From Pandoraea sp. (GTDB taxonomy: Bacteria > Pseudomonadota > Gammaproteobacteria > Burkholderiales > Burkholderiaceae): a DNA stretch of 64,000 bases. Shown here piece by piece: positions 9,804-19,780 of the stretch; positions within the stretch are counted from its first letter, which is position 1, and every line of letters starts with the position of its first letter. Where the stretch lies: NCBI RefSeq assembly GCF_004297875.1, contig NZ_SCSK01000067.1:124001-188000 (forward strand). Direction: 5' to 3'. A program made the translations under genes and the position numbers. The notes beneath the pieces were generated by a model. That model made no database searches and was not told where the DNA came from. It was given only the letters and a program-made list of their open reading frames with translations.

Positions 9804-10559
9804 ATGTCTGCCATTTCCATACTTGCTCTCGATACGTCGACCGAATTTTGCTCGGTAGCCCTGTATCTGAATTCACTCGGCACCGAACGCGTGATCGTCC
9901 GCCATCGCCACACCGGGGCGGTTTCCAGTGCACACGTTCTTCCGTTGATCCGGGACGTGCTCGACGAAGGGGGGCTGGCGCTCGGCGCGTGCCATGCGAT
10001 TGCCTTTGGCGCCGGGCCAGGCTCCTTCACGGGATTGCGCACTGCCTGCGGCGTGGCGCAAGGGCTTGCCTACGGCGCCGGCTTGCCGGTGATTCCGGTC
10101 AGCACCTTGCTGGCTTGTGCCGAAATGGCCCGGGCGCAGCGTCCCGCGCCCGGCCGGGTCATGGTGGCGCTCGACGCCCGCATGGAGGAGGTCTACTGGG
10201 CCGATTACACCTGGGACGGACCGTCCCAGGGCTGGGTCGTCAATCACGACGCGGCGCTCGATGCACCCGACGCATTGCCACAACCTGACGAGCCATTCAT
10301 GCTGGCCGGCAACGCCGCGGCGATTTTCGGGGATCGCCTGCCACTGGCAGGACAAGCCCGTGCCGTGTTGTCCGAGGCGTTGCCGCACGCCCGCGCGGTG
10401 GCCGTGCTGGCCGCGCGCGATTATGCGTTGGGGCGGACGCTGCCGGCGCACGAGGCGGCACCTTTCTACATTCGCAACAAGGTCGCGCAGACGGTGGCTG
10501 AACGGCAGGCCGCCGCCGGGCATCGCGCCACATTGGCGCACTTGGCGGAGGGGCGCTGA
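9804..10559 (+). CDS. tsaB: tRNA threonylcarbamoyladenosine biosynthesis protein TsaB
   Basis: ILALDTSTEFCSVAL, GAGPGSFTGLRTACGVAQGLAYG. Confidence 0.95.
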   Translation: MSAISILALDTSTEFCSVALYLNSLGTERVIVRHRHTGAVSSAHVLPLIRDVLDEGGLALGACHAIAFGAGPGSFTGLRTACGVAQGLAYGAGLPVIPVSTLLACAEMARAQRPAPGRVMVALDARMEEVYWADYTWDGPSQGWVVNHDAALDAPDALPQPDEPFMLAGNAAAIFGDRLPLAGQARAVLSEALPHARAVAVLAARDYALGRTLPAHEAAPFYIRNKVAQTVAERQAAAGHRATLAHLAEGR

Positions 10560-11047
10560 TGGCGGTGCAAGCTCACCGGTTCGCGGCGATGACCGAAGCC
10601 GATCTCGATGAGGTCATGGAGATCGAAACGCGCGCCTATCCATTTCCGTGGAAACGGGTAAATTTCGTCGATTCGCTGCGCGCCGAGGGCCCCAGTCAGG
10701 ATGCCTGCTGCCTGCGCGGTGAAGGCAGCGACCTGCTTGGTTACTTTATTTGCATGCCGGTGGTCGACGAGAATCATGTGCTGAATGTCTGCGTCGACCC
10801 ATCGCATCATGGGCAAGGCTGGGGCGTGCGCCTGCTCGATGAGATCGTGCGGCGCACGCGGGCCCAGGGCATGACTGGCGTGCTGCTCGAAGTGCGGCCC
10901 TCCAACAGCCGCGCACTGACGATTTACGAACGCTACGGATTTCGGCAGATTGGCTGTCGCAGGGGGTATTACCCCTCGTATCACGGCCGGCGCGAGGACG
11001 CCATCGTGATGCGCTTGACGCTGGAGGATCGCCGTGCCGCTGCCTAA
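10559..11047 (+). CDS. rimI: Ribosomal protein S18 alanine N-acetyltransferase
   Basis: GNAT fold: VCVDPSHHGQGWGVRLLDEIVRR, LLEVRPSNSRALTIYERYGF; follows tsaB with TGATG overlap. Confidence 0.92.
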   Translation: MAVQAHRFAAMTEADLDEVMEIETRAYPFPWKRVNFVDSLRAEGPSQDACCLRGEGSDLLGYFICMPVVDENHVLNVCVDPSHHGQGWGVRLLDEIVRRTRAQGMTGVLLEVRPSNSRALTIYERYGFRQIGCRRGYYPSYHGRREDAIVMRLTLEDRRAAA

Positions 11048-11792
11048 ACCGATACTGGAAGAATTTGGATTGTGGCCGTTATGGGCGCGCCGCCTCGCAC
11101 CGACCGAGACGTCTGCCGACGTGTCGTCCGACATGCCGCCGGCCGCGCACGCGCAGGCGCGCGACGCGCTTGCCGGCGGCAGCCCGGACGATGGTGACGC
11201 GACGCCCGTCGAGCAACTCGATTGGGATGCGCTGGCCGCGCGAGTGGCGGGCTGCCGCGCGTGCTCATTGTGCGAGCATCGCACCCAGACGGTATTCGGC
11301 GTTGGCGACCGCCAGGCTGATTGGTTGCTGGTGGGCGAAGCGCCAGGCCAACAAGAGGACTTGCAGGGCGAGCCGTTTGTCGGGCAGGCCGGCAAGCTGC
11401 TGGACAATATTCTTGCCGCGGTCCAATTACAACGTGGCAAGAATGTCTACATTGCCAACGTGCTGAAATGCCGGCCGCCCAACAATCGCGATCCCGAGCC
11501 GGCTGAAGTGATGCAATGCGAGCCTTATCTGAAGCGACAGGTCGCGCTGTTGCAACCGAAATTGATCGTCGTGATGGGGCGCTTTGCCGCACAGAGCATC
11601 CTGAATTCGCAGGCCAGCATCGCCAGCATGCGAGGGCGGATCCATCATTACGAGGGCGTGCCGGTGATCGTGACTTACCATCCGGCCTACTTACTGCGCA
11701 ATTTGCCTGACAAGGCCAAGGCCTGGGCCGACTGGTGTCTGGCGCGCGCCACTTACGAATCGCTTTGCAACCCGAGCGCTACCGCACTTTGA
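11034..11792 (+). CDS. Uracil-DNA glycosylase, Fe-S type (family 4/5-like)
   Basis: GCRACSLCEHRTQTVFGVG, LVGEAPGQQEDLQGEPFVGQAGKLLD, NVLKCRPPNNRDP, HPAYLLR; GTG start inside rimI. Confidence 0.92.
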   Translation: MPLPKPILEEFGLWPLWARRLAPTETSADVSSDMPPAAHAQARDALAGGSPDDGDATPVEQLDWDALAARVAGCRACSLCEHRTQTVFGVGDRQADWLLVGEAPGQQEDLQGEPFVGQAGKLLDNILAAVQLQRGKNVYIANVLKCRPPNNRDPEPAEVMQCEPYLKRQVALLQPKLIVVMGRFAAQSILNSQASIASMRGRIHHYEGVPVIVTYHPAYLLRNLPDKAKAWADWCLARATYESLCNPSATAL

Positions 11793-12835
11793 TGCCCCAA
11801 TTGCGCGAGGCCCCGGTGCGGGATCTCGCGTGGTTACTGCTGTCTTCCGATTTGCTGCGCGCCGACGCATTCCCCGCCGAGTTGGGCAACGTCACACCCA
11901 GCGACGCCGAATTGGCAATGGTGGAGCGCTGGCTGCTGGCGCAGGATCGGCAACCGGCATCGCTAAAGGCGTTTCTCGCCGCCGGCGAAAGCGCCCGACT
12001 CGGGCGATACGCCGAGCGCCTGCTGCAGTTCTACCTGCGTGACGGCCCCGGTTACGAATTGATGGCCGCCGGCCTGCAAGTGCGCGATCTGCGGCAAGGA
12101 GGGCAGACTCTTGGGGAATGCGATTTTCTGATCAGGCATTTGGCCAGCCGACGAATGCTGCATTGGGAACTGGCGGTCAAGCTGTATCTTTACGTGCCTC
12201 CCGGGGACGACGATATGGCCATGGATGGTCTATCCGTTGCGCATGCCGAGCAATATCGATGGCTCGGACCAAACCTTGCCGACAGTCTCGGCGACAAGCT
12301 GCAGCGCCTGCTGCTGCATCAGTTGCGCCTGACGAGCATGGCGGCGGCCCAATCGATACTGCCGCATGCGGGACCGTGGCAGGCGCAGGCCTACTTGAAA
12401 GGATGGATGTTTCATCCACTCGGTGCCGGGCGCGACGCGGCGCCAACTGTGCCATTGCCGGCGGTGATCTCCGCCGAGCACGGGCGAGGATGGTGGGCCA
12501 CGCTGGCCGAATGGCAACGGGCGAGCGACACGGCGGCCAACGGCTCCGCAGTCGCCGCCTGGAGCGTGTTGCCGCGCGTTCACTGGCTGGCGCCAGCGCG
12601 CCTGACGGGGTCAGAGACTATGGATCGGTCGGCGCTCGGCGCGCGCATCGCCGCGCTCTGGCAAAACGGTCTGCCGCATGAACCCCTGCTGGTGGTTGGT
12701 CTGGCGGAAAACCCCGACGGCACTTGGGACGAGACCCAGCGCGGATTCATCGTGCCGGACGACTGGCTGGCGCGTGCGCGCCGGCGCATGGTCGAACTTT
12801 GGCAGCGCGCTGCGCAGCGGGGCCACACGCGCTGA
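11792..12835 (+). CDS. DUF1853 family protein, putative PD-(D/E)XK-like fold
   Basis: GECDFLIRHLASRRMLHWELAVKLYLY pattern; start MPQLREAPVRDLAWLLLSSDLL shares one base with the UDG stop (TGATG). Confidence 0.75.
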   Translation: MPQLREAPVRDLAWLLLSSDLLRADAFPAELGNVTPSDAELAMVERWLLAQDRQPASLKAFLAAGESARLGRYAERLLQFYLRDGPGYELMAAGLQVRDLRQGGQTLGECDFLIRHLASRRMLHWELAVKLYLYVPPGDDDMAMDGLSVAHAEQYRWLGPNLADSLGDKLQRLLLHQLRLTSMAAAQSILPHAGPWQAQAYLKGWMFHPLGAGRDAAPTVPLPAVISAEHGRGWWATLAEWQRASDTAANGSAVAAWSVLPRVHWLAPARLTGSETMDRSALGARIAALWQNGLPHEPLLVVGLAENPDGTWDETQRGFIVPDDWLARARRRMVELWQRAAQRGHTR

Positions 12836-12843
12836 GCGGGTCA

Positions 12844-13662
12844 TCACGACTGACGGGGCCACCAGGCGTGAAAGTGATGCAGCGGGCCGATGCCGTGGCC
12901 AACCTGCAGCGCATCGCTCGAACCCAGCGCCTGACTCAGGTATTGCTTTGCGGCGCGCACGGTGTCTGGCCAGTCATCATGTTGGGGGCGCAGTGCGGCG
13001 AGCGCGGCCGACAATGTACAGCCCGTGCCGTGGGTATTGCGCGTCGGCAGGCGCGGGGCGTCGAACCTTTCGCTGCCCTGCTCGGTGAGCAGCCAATCGG
13101 GGCTGTTGACGCCCCCCAGATGTCCGCCCTTGAGCAGCACGTTGCGCGCGCCCAGGCCGCGCAGTGCCTGCGCCTGGGTCGCCATTGCGGCTTCGTCGGT
13201 CGCGGCTTGTTGATCGAGCAGCACGGCTGCTTCCGGCAGATTGGGCGTGATCAGGTCGGCCAGCGGCAGCAGTTCGCGGCGCAGTGCCTCGACCGCTTCC
13301 GGCGCGAGCAGGGCATGCCCGTTTTTCGACACCATGACGGTATCCAGCACGACGTGACATGGCCGGTAGCGCCGCAGCGCCTGGGCTACCGCGCGCACGA
13401 TATCGGCGTTGGCCAGCATGCCGATCTTCACCGCGGCACATTCGATGTCGCCGAACACGGCGTCGAGTTGGGCGCTGACGAATGTGCTCGGCGGTACGTG
13501 CACCGCGCTGACGCCAAGGGTGTTTTGCGCAGTCAGCGCAGTGATCGCGCTCATGCCGTAGACGCCAAGCGCCGAGAAGGTCTTGAGATCGGCCTGGATG
13601 CCGGCGCCGCCGCTCGGGTCGGATCCGGCGATGGTCAGTACGTTGAGAATGCGAGCCGACAT
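12844..13662 (-). CDS. thiD: Bifunctional hydroxymethylpyrimidine kinase/phosphomethylpyrimidine kinase
   Basis: [62 protein letters not shown]. Confidence 0.94.
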   Translation of the reverse strand: MSARILNVLTIAGSDPSGGAGIQADLKTFSALGVYGMSAITALTAQNTLGVSAVHVPPSTFVSAQLDAVFGDIECAAVKIGMLANADIVRAVAQALRRYRPCHVVLDTVMVSKNGHALLAPEAVEALRRELLPLADLITPNLPEAAVLLDQQAATDEAAMATQAQALRGLGARNVLLKGGHLGGVNSPDWLLTEQGSERFDAPRLPTRNTHGTGCTLSAALAALRPQHDDWPDTVRAAKQYLSQALGSSDALQVGHGIGPLHHFHAWWPRQS

Positions 13663-13667
13663 CGTAG

Positions 13668-14972
13668 TCAGTGCTTGATTTCGCCGATCAGCGCCACTGA
13701 ATCGAACTGGCGTTGATTGGCTTGATGACGGCGCATCACCAGCCACATGGTGCAGCATACGAAAGTGCCGAACAGCACGATCACCACGCCGACCGGCACG
13801 TTGAACCAGATCAGCAGCGCATAGAGACACAGCATCAACAGCACCGACAGGTTTTCATTGAAATTCTGCACCGCGATGGAGTGCCCCGCCGACAGCAGGA
13901 CGTGGCCGCGATGTTGCAGCAGGGCGTTCATCGGGACGACAAAAAAGCCTGCCAGGGCACCCACCAGAATCAGAAACAGATAGGCAACGATCAGATAGAA
14001 CGGAACATGCCAGATGCCAATCTTGATCGGCCAGTCCGGCAGTGTGTGCTTCGAAAAAAAGGCCATGCCCATCACGACGATGCCCATGGCAATGCCGACC
14101 GGCAACACAGACAGGGATTTTTTCAGAGGTATCTTGGCAGCCGCAAGCATGGCGCCGACAGCCACGCCCAGCGCGGACACCGCTTGCAGGATCGCGCCTT
14201 CGGACAGATTCATGCCAAGCGCCTTCTCGGCCCATTTCAACACGATGAACTGGAGGGTGGCGCCGGCGCCCCAGAACAGCGTGGTGACGGCCAGGGAGAT
14301 CTGGCCGAGCCGATCACGCCACAGCGTCGCGAAGCAACCGGCGAAGTCGGTGACCAGGCGTATCGGGTTGCGCTGTTGGCGCCGGTAGCGTGCTCCGGTG
14401 TCGGGGATGCCGAGGTTGATCAGCGCGGCGATGATATAGATGCCCATGATGACCAACATGGCGGCGTCGGCCGAGGTGTGGATGGCCGCTGGCGTGCGAG
14501 CGATGATGTAGTGGGCGATGTGCGGGTTGACGAGCGCGCCGCCCAGGACGGTGCCGAGAATGATCGAGGTGACCGTCAGGCCTTCGATCCAGCCGTTGGC
14601 GGCGACCAGCCGCTCGGCTGGGAGCAGTTCGGTAAGAATGCCGTACTTGGCCGGCGAGTAGGCGGCGGCACCGAAGCCGACGATGCCGTAGGCGATCAGC
14701 GGATGGGAGCCCGCCATCATCATGATGCAGCCGATCACCTTGATGCTGTTGGTGATGAACATGACCTTGCCCTTGGCCATGGAATCGGCGAATGCTCCGA
14801 CAAATGCCGCCAAAATGACGTAAGACAACACAAAAAACAGCTTAAGAAGCGGCGTCATCCATTGTGGTGCATGAGAGTCCTTGAGGAGCGCTATCGCGGC
14901 GATAAGCAATGCGTTGTCGGCCAGCGACGAAAAAAACTGCGCTGCCATGATGGTGTAAAAGCCTGTCTTCAT
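13668..14972 (-). CDS. lplT: Lysophospholipid transporter LplT (MFS)
   Basis: MKTGFYTIMAAQFFSSLADNALLIAAIALL...; multiple TM segments. Confidence 0.88.
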   Translation of the reverse strand: MKTGFYTIMAAQFFSSLADNALLIAAIALLKDSHAPQWMTPLLKLFFVLSYVILAAFVGAFADSMAKGKVMFITNSIKVIGCIMMMAGSHPLIAYGIVGFGAAAYSPAKYGILTELLPAERLVAANGWIEGLTVTSIILGTVLGGALVNPHIAHYIIARTPAAIHTSADAAMLVIMGIYIIAALINLGIPDTGARYRRQQRNPIRLVTDFAGCFATLWRDRLGQISLAVTTLFWGAGATLQFIVLKWAEKALGMNLSEGAILQAVSALGVAVGAMLAAAKIPLKKSLSVLPVGIAMGIVVMGMAFFSKHTLPDWPIKIGIWHVPFYLIVAYLFLILVGALAGFFVVPMNALLQHRGHVLLSAGHSIAVQNFNENLSVLLMLCLYALLIWFNVPVGVVIVLFGTFVCCTMWLVMRRHQANQRQFDSVALIGEIKH

Positions 14973-15278
14973 CTCAGCTTGGATCGGTTCCCGACGGCGG
15001 TTTTGCGTCCGTCCCATATCACCGGCGCTTGCCGCCGGCCAAGTGTAGCCCGGCGCGGCCAAGCACTCGGCGGCTCCTCTGATGGGAGAAAGAAATCGGC
15101 AAAACAAGTTGTGCGCACGGCTTTATAACACGAAAATATGCATAATCCTAACCGAGTCCGGCCATGGCCGGCCGCATCGCGGCGTCGGTCATAGTCCAGC
15201 TCGCTGGGCTGCCAGCCTCGCACGGTGGCCGTCGCAAGACCATAAACTCAATCACTCTCTCGTTCGAAACTCACCGTC

Positions 15279-16349
15279 ATGCCCCGTCCTATTCGTGCCA
15301 CGATCCACACCGCAGCGCTCGCCAATAATCTCGATGTCGCCCGGCGCCACGCGCCCGAGGCCAAGGTCTGGTCCGTGGTCAAGGCAAATGCCTACGGGCA
15401 TGGCATCGAACGGGCTTTTCCCGGCCTGCGCGAGACCGATGGCTTCGGCCTGCTCGATTTGAACGAAGCGATACGCTTGCGCGAACTGGGGTGGGCCGGT
15501 CCGATTTTGCTGCTGGAAGGTTTTTTTGACCCCGCAGACCTCAAGATCATCGACGAATATGGCCTCACTACAACCGTGCATTGCGATGAGCAACTGCGCA
15601 TGCTCGAAGGTGCTCGGCTGTCGAAGCCGCTGACGGTCCAACTCAAGATGAATAGCGGCATGAACCGCCTGGGCTTCGTGCCTGAGCGATTTCGCGCGGC
15701 CTGGGAGCGGGTCCGTGCGATGCCCGGGGTCGGCCAGATCGTGCTCATGACACATTTCTCGGACGCCGACGGCGAACGCGGTGTCGACTATCAGATGGAG
15801 GCGTTCGAGCGCGGCGCGCGCGATATTCCCGGCGAGCGCTGCCTGGCGAATTCGGCGGCGACGTTGTTTCATCCGCAAACGCATTACGCCTGGGTGCGGC
15901 CAGGCATCATCCTGTACGGGGGCTCACCCAGCGGCAAAACGGCGGATGTGGCAGGACTCGGACTGCAACCCGCGATGACCCTCGAGAGCGAGCTGATTGC
16001 CGTGCAGGAGCTCAGCACCGGACAGACCGTTGGCTATGGCAGCGTGTTCACCGCCGAGCGGCCGATGCGCATCGGAGTCGTGGCCTGTGGCTATGCCGAC
16101 GGTTACCCACGCCACGCCCCAACAGGCACGCCCGTATTGGTTGCCGGGGTGCAGACCCGGGTGGTCGGTCGCGTTTCGATGGATATGCTGATGGTCGATC
16201 TGAGTACCGTGCCGGAGGCCCGCATGGGCAGCAAGGTCGTGCTGTGGGGACGCGGGCTGCCGATCGACGACGTGGCCGCCGCATGCGGAACGATCGGCTA
16301 CGAGCTGATGTGCGCACTGGCGCCACGCGTGCCGGTGATCGAGCAATAA
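15279..16349 (+). CDS. alr: Alanine racemase
   Basis: [45 protein letters not shown] lysine motif and C-terminal racemase domain. Confidence 0.95.
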   Translation: MPRPIRATIHTAALANNLDVARRHAPEAKVWSVVKANAYGHGIERAFPGLRETDGFGLLDLNEAIRLRELGWAGPILLLEGFFDPADLKIIDEYGLTTTVHCDEQLRMLEGARLSKPLTVQLKMNSGMNRLGFVPERFRAAWERVRAMPGVGQIVLMTHFSDADGERGVDYQMEAFERGARDIPGERCLANSAATLFHPQTHYAWVRPGIILYGGSPSGKTADVAGLGLQPAMTLESELIAVQELSTGQTVGYGSVFTAERPMRIGVVACGYADGYPRHAPTGTPVLVAGVQTRVVGRVSMDMLMVDLSTVPEARMGSKVVLWGRGLPIDDVAAACGTIGYELMCALAPRVPVIEQ

Positions 16350-16399
16350 GCGCTCGACACGCCGAGCGTCATTCCCGTTATTTTTGAGATCAGTCCCGG

Positions 16400-17758
16400 A
16401 TGGCCAAAGCCAAGACGATTTACACCTGTTCGGAGTGCGGCGGCCAGTCGCCGAAATGGCAGGGTCAATGCCCGCATTGCAATGCCTGGAATTCGTTATT
16501 GGAAACCATCGCAGAAACCGCCTCGGGGCATCGCTATCAGGCGCTGGCCAAGAGTGCGCCGGTGCGCCGGCTGGCGGATATCGAGGCCGCGGACGTACCG
16601 CGTTTTTCGAGCGGTATCGGCGAATTCGACCGGGTGCTGGGCGGCGGGTTGGTGGCCGGCGGCGTGGTGCTCATCGGCGGCGATCCGGGCATCGGGAAAT
16701 CGACGCTGCTGTTGCAATCGCTGGCTCAGGTTGCGCGCGAACGGCCGGCGCTTTATGTCAGCGGCGAGGAATCGGCCGCACAGATCGCACTGCGGGCGCA
16801 ACGCCTTGACCTGACCGGGCCGGCCAGCGGCGAGCTGCATTTGCTGGCTGAAATTCAGTTGGAGAAGATTTTGGCGGCGATCGAGAGCGAGCGCCCCGAG
16901 ATCGTCGTGATCGACTCTATCCAGACCGTTTATTCCGAGGCGCTGACCTCCGCGCCCGGCTCCGTCGCTCAGGTACGCGAATGCGCCGCGCAGCTCACGC
17001 GCACCGCCAAGCAATCCGGCGTGACGGTGATCATGGTCGGGCACGTGACCAAGGAGGGCAATCTGGCCGGACCGCGCGTGCTGGAGCATATCGTCGATAC
17101 AGTGCTTTACTTCGAGGGCGATACGCACTCTTCGTTTCGGCTGGTGCGCGCGTTCAAGAACCGCTTTGGCGCCGTCAACGAGCTTGGCGTATTTGCCATG
17201 ACCGAAAAAGGATTGCGGGGTGTCTCCAATCCATCCGCGCTGTTCCTGTCGCAGCACGACCAGACAGTGCCGGGCTCCTGCGTGCTGGTCACGCAGGAGG
17301 GCACGCGCCCGCTACTGGTCGAAATCCAGGCCTTGGTCGATACCGCGCAGGTGCCGAACCCCCGGCGCCTGGCCGTCGGGCTCGAACAGAATCGACTGGC
17401 AATGCTGCTGGCGGTGCTGCATCGGCATGCCGGCATTGCGTGTTTCGACCAGGATGTCTTCCTCAATGCCGTGGGCGGCGTGAAAATCACCGAACCGGCG
17501 GCCGATCTGGCGGTCATGCTGGCAATTCACTCATCATTGCGCAATCGACCGCTGCCACGCGGCATCGTGGCGTTCGGCGAGGTCGGTCTGGCTGGCGAGA
17601 TACGACCCAGCCCGCGCGGACAGGATCGTTTGAAAGAGGCCGCGAAACTCGGCTTTTCGTTGGCCATCATCCCCAAGGCCAATGCGCCCAAGCAACCCAT
17701 CGATGGACTCGAGGTGCGTGCGGTCGACCGTATCGACCAGGCTATCGCAGCGCTCTAG
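16400..17758 (+). CDS. radA: DNA repair protein RadA
   Basis: N-terminal C4 zinc finger (YTCSECGGQSPKWQGQCPHCNAWN), Walker A GGDPGIGKSTLLLQ, KNRFG motif. Confidence 0.97.
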   Translation: MAKAKTIYTCSECGGQSPKWQGQCPHCNAWNSLLETIAETASGHRYQALAKSAPVRRLADIEAADVPRFSSGIGEFDRVLGGGLVAGGVVLIGGDPGIGKSTLLLQSLAQVARERPALYVSGEESAAQIALRAQRLDLTGPASGELHLLAEIQLEKILAAIESERPEIVVIDSIQTVYSEALTSAPGSVAQVRECAAQLTRTAKQSGVTVIMVGHVTKEGNLAGPRVLEHIVDTVLYFEGDTHSSFRLVRAFKNRFGAVNELGVFAMTEKGLRGVSNPSALFLSQHDQTVPGSCVLVTQEGTRPLLVEIQALVDTAQVPNPRRLAVGLEQNRLAMLLAVLHRHAGIACFDQDVFLNAVGGVKITEPAADLAVMLAIHSSLRNRPLPRGIVAFGEVGLAGEIRPSPRGQDRLKEAAKLGFSLAIIPKANAPKQPIDGLEVRAVDRIDQAIAAL

Positions 17759-17782
17759 CGCCGTCGTGTCAGCGGTGGCCGG

Positions 17783-19735
17783 TCAGGCGATCTTGTCGAT
17801 CGCTTCCTGTGCGTCGAGCCATGCGCTCTCGACCTCGGCCAGTCGGGCCATGACCTCGCCCTGGCGCTTCAGGCTATCGGTCAACAGCGTTTTGTTGGAT
17901 TCGTCGTAGGTGGCCGAGTCCGCCAGAATCGCGTCGAGCCGTTGCTTCTCCTGCTCGAGCTCGGCCAGTTCGTTCTCCAGCTTGGTAATCCTGTTTTGCA
18001 GCGGTTTGCGCAATTGGGTCAGCCGTTGCCGCTCCTCCGCCTCGGCGCGGCGCTGCTCCTTGCGGTTGGCGCCGGTGTCCGTCGCCGCGCTGGCCTCCGG
18101 TTTGGCCGCGGCGCGCATTGCGTTGCGTTTGGCGGCGGCGTCCTGCAGCAGCCAGTCGCGGTAGTCGTCCAGGTCGCCATCGAAGGGTTGCACGCGCCCG
18201 CCGGCGACCAGCAGGAATTGGTCGGTGGTGGCGCGCAGCAAATGCCGGTCGTGCGACACGAGAATCAAGGTGCCATCGAATTGCGCGAGCGCCATGGTCA
18301 ACGCATGGCGCGTTTCCAGGTCGAGGTGGTTGGTCGGCTCGTCCAGCAGCAGCAAATTCGGCTTTTGCCAGATGATCAGCGCCAATGCCAGCCGCGCTTT
18401 CTCGCCGCCTGAGAATGGAGCAATCGGCGCGCTTGCCATGTCGCCACGGAAATTGAATCCGCCGAGAAAATCGCGCAATTCCTGCTCGCGGGTATCCGGC
18501 GCCAGACGCGCCATATGCTGCAACGGGGAGTCGTCGTGGCGCAGCGTTTCGACCTGATGCTGCGCGAAGTAACCGATCTGCAGGCCTTTGCCGTGCTTGA
18601 CGCGGCCAGCCAGTGGCGCGAGCGTGCCCGCCAGTGTTTTGATCAGGGTCGATTTGCCCTGGCCGTTGGCGCCCAGCAAGCCGATGCGCTGCTCGTTTTG
18701 CACCGACAGTGTGACCGCCGGCAGGATGACTTTCTCGGCCATGGCGGCATCGCCGTCTTCGCCAACACGATAGCCGCAGCGCACGTCCTCGAGAACCAGC
18801 ATCGGGTTGGGCGCGGCGTTGGGTGCCCGGAATTCAAAAGTGAAGGGTGAGGCGACGTGAGCCGGCGCGATCAGTTCCATGCGCTCGAGCGCCTTGACCC
18901 GGCTCTGCGCTTGCCGAGCCTTGGTGGCCTTGGCCTTGAAACGGTTGATGAAGCTTTCCAGATGGGCGATGGTTTTTTGCTGCTTCTCATAGGCGTTTTG
19001 CTGCAGGGCGATCTGTTGAGCCCGCAGCACTTCGAATTGACTGTAGTTGCCGCCGTAGCGCTTGATCTGCTGATTTTCGATGTGCAGCGTCACATTGCAC
19101 ACGCCGTCTAGAAACTCGCGGTCGTGCGATATCACGATCAACGTGCCGGCATAGCGGCGCAGCCAGTCTTCGAGCCAGACGATCGCATCGAGGTCGAGGT
19201 GATTGGTGGGTTCGTCCAGCAGCAGCAGATCAGACGGACACATTAGAGCCTGCGCGAGGTTCAGCCGCATGCGCCAGCCGCCCGAAAAGCTGGCTACTGG
19301 CTGGCGTGTTTGCTCGAGCGTGAAGCCCAGCCCGAGCAGCAGCGCCTCGGCCCGCGCCGGCGCGGTATAACCGTCGACGTCGGCGAAGGCGGTATGCGCT
19401 TCCGCTTCGGCGTGGCCGTCGTGCCGGTGCTGGGCGGCTTCGATGGCGGCCTCGGCCGCGCGCAGTGCGGTATCGCCATCGAGCACGTAGTCGAGCGCAT
19501 TGCGCTCGACTGCCGGGGTCTCCTGCATGACGTGCGCGATGCGCCAGCTCGGCGGCATTGTCACCTCTCCGCCATCGGGATGCAGCGCGTCGCGCAATAG
19601 CGCGAAGAGTGTGGTTTTGCCGGCGCCGTTGGCGCCGATCAGTCCAACCGCCTCGCCGGGATTGATCAGCACCGAGGTGTTATCGAAAAGTGGCTTGGTG
19701 CCACGCGACAGGCTGAGGCGTTCGAATCGAATCAC
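17783..19735 (-). CDS. ABC-F family ATPase (YheS/Uup-like)
   Basis: Two ABC domains (GANGAGKTTLFALL; GANGQGKSTLIKTLAG), LSGG-like and C-terminal coiled coil. Confidence 0.9.
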   Translation of the reverse strand: MIRFERLSLSRGTKPLFDNTSVLINPGEAVGLIGANGAGKTTLFALLRDALHPDGGEVTMPPSWRIAHVMQETPAVERNALDYVLDGDTALRAAEAAIEAAQHRHDGHAEAEAHTAFADVDGYTAPARAEALLLGLGFTLEQTRQPVASFSGGWRMRLNLAQALMCPSDLLLLDEPTNHLDLDAIVWLEDWLRRYAGTLIVISHDREFLDGVCNVTLHIENQQIKRYGGNYSQFEVLRAQQIALQQNAYEKQQKTIAHLESFINRFKAKATKARQAQSRVKALERMELIAPAHVASPFTFEFRAPNAAPNPMLVLEDVRCGYRVGEDGDAAMAEKVILPAVTLSVQNEQRIGLLGANGQGKSTLIKTLAGTLAPLAGRVKHGKGLQIGYFAQHQVETLRHDDSPLQHMARLAPDTREQELRDFLGGFNFRGDMASAPIAPFSGGEKARLALALIIWQKPNLLLLDEPTNHLDLETRHALTMALAQFDGTLILVSHDRHLLRATTDQFLLVAGGRVQPFDGDLDDYRDWLLQDAAAKRNAMRAAAKPEASAATDTGANRKEQRRAEAEERQRLTQLRKPLQNRITKLENELAELEQEKQRLDAILADSATYDESNKTLLTDSLKRQGEVMARLAEVESAWLDAQEAIDKIA

Positions 19736-19780
19736 GGTACGGTCAAAATTGGTGAAACCCGTATTTTAGCGGGCGAGCAA

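Noticed and set aside
13713-15128. 471-aa plus-strand ORF opposite lplT (His/Gln/Asp-rich)
   Set aside because: Antisense of hydrophobic codons; no family resemblance
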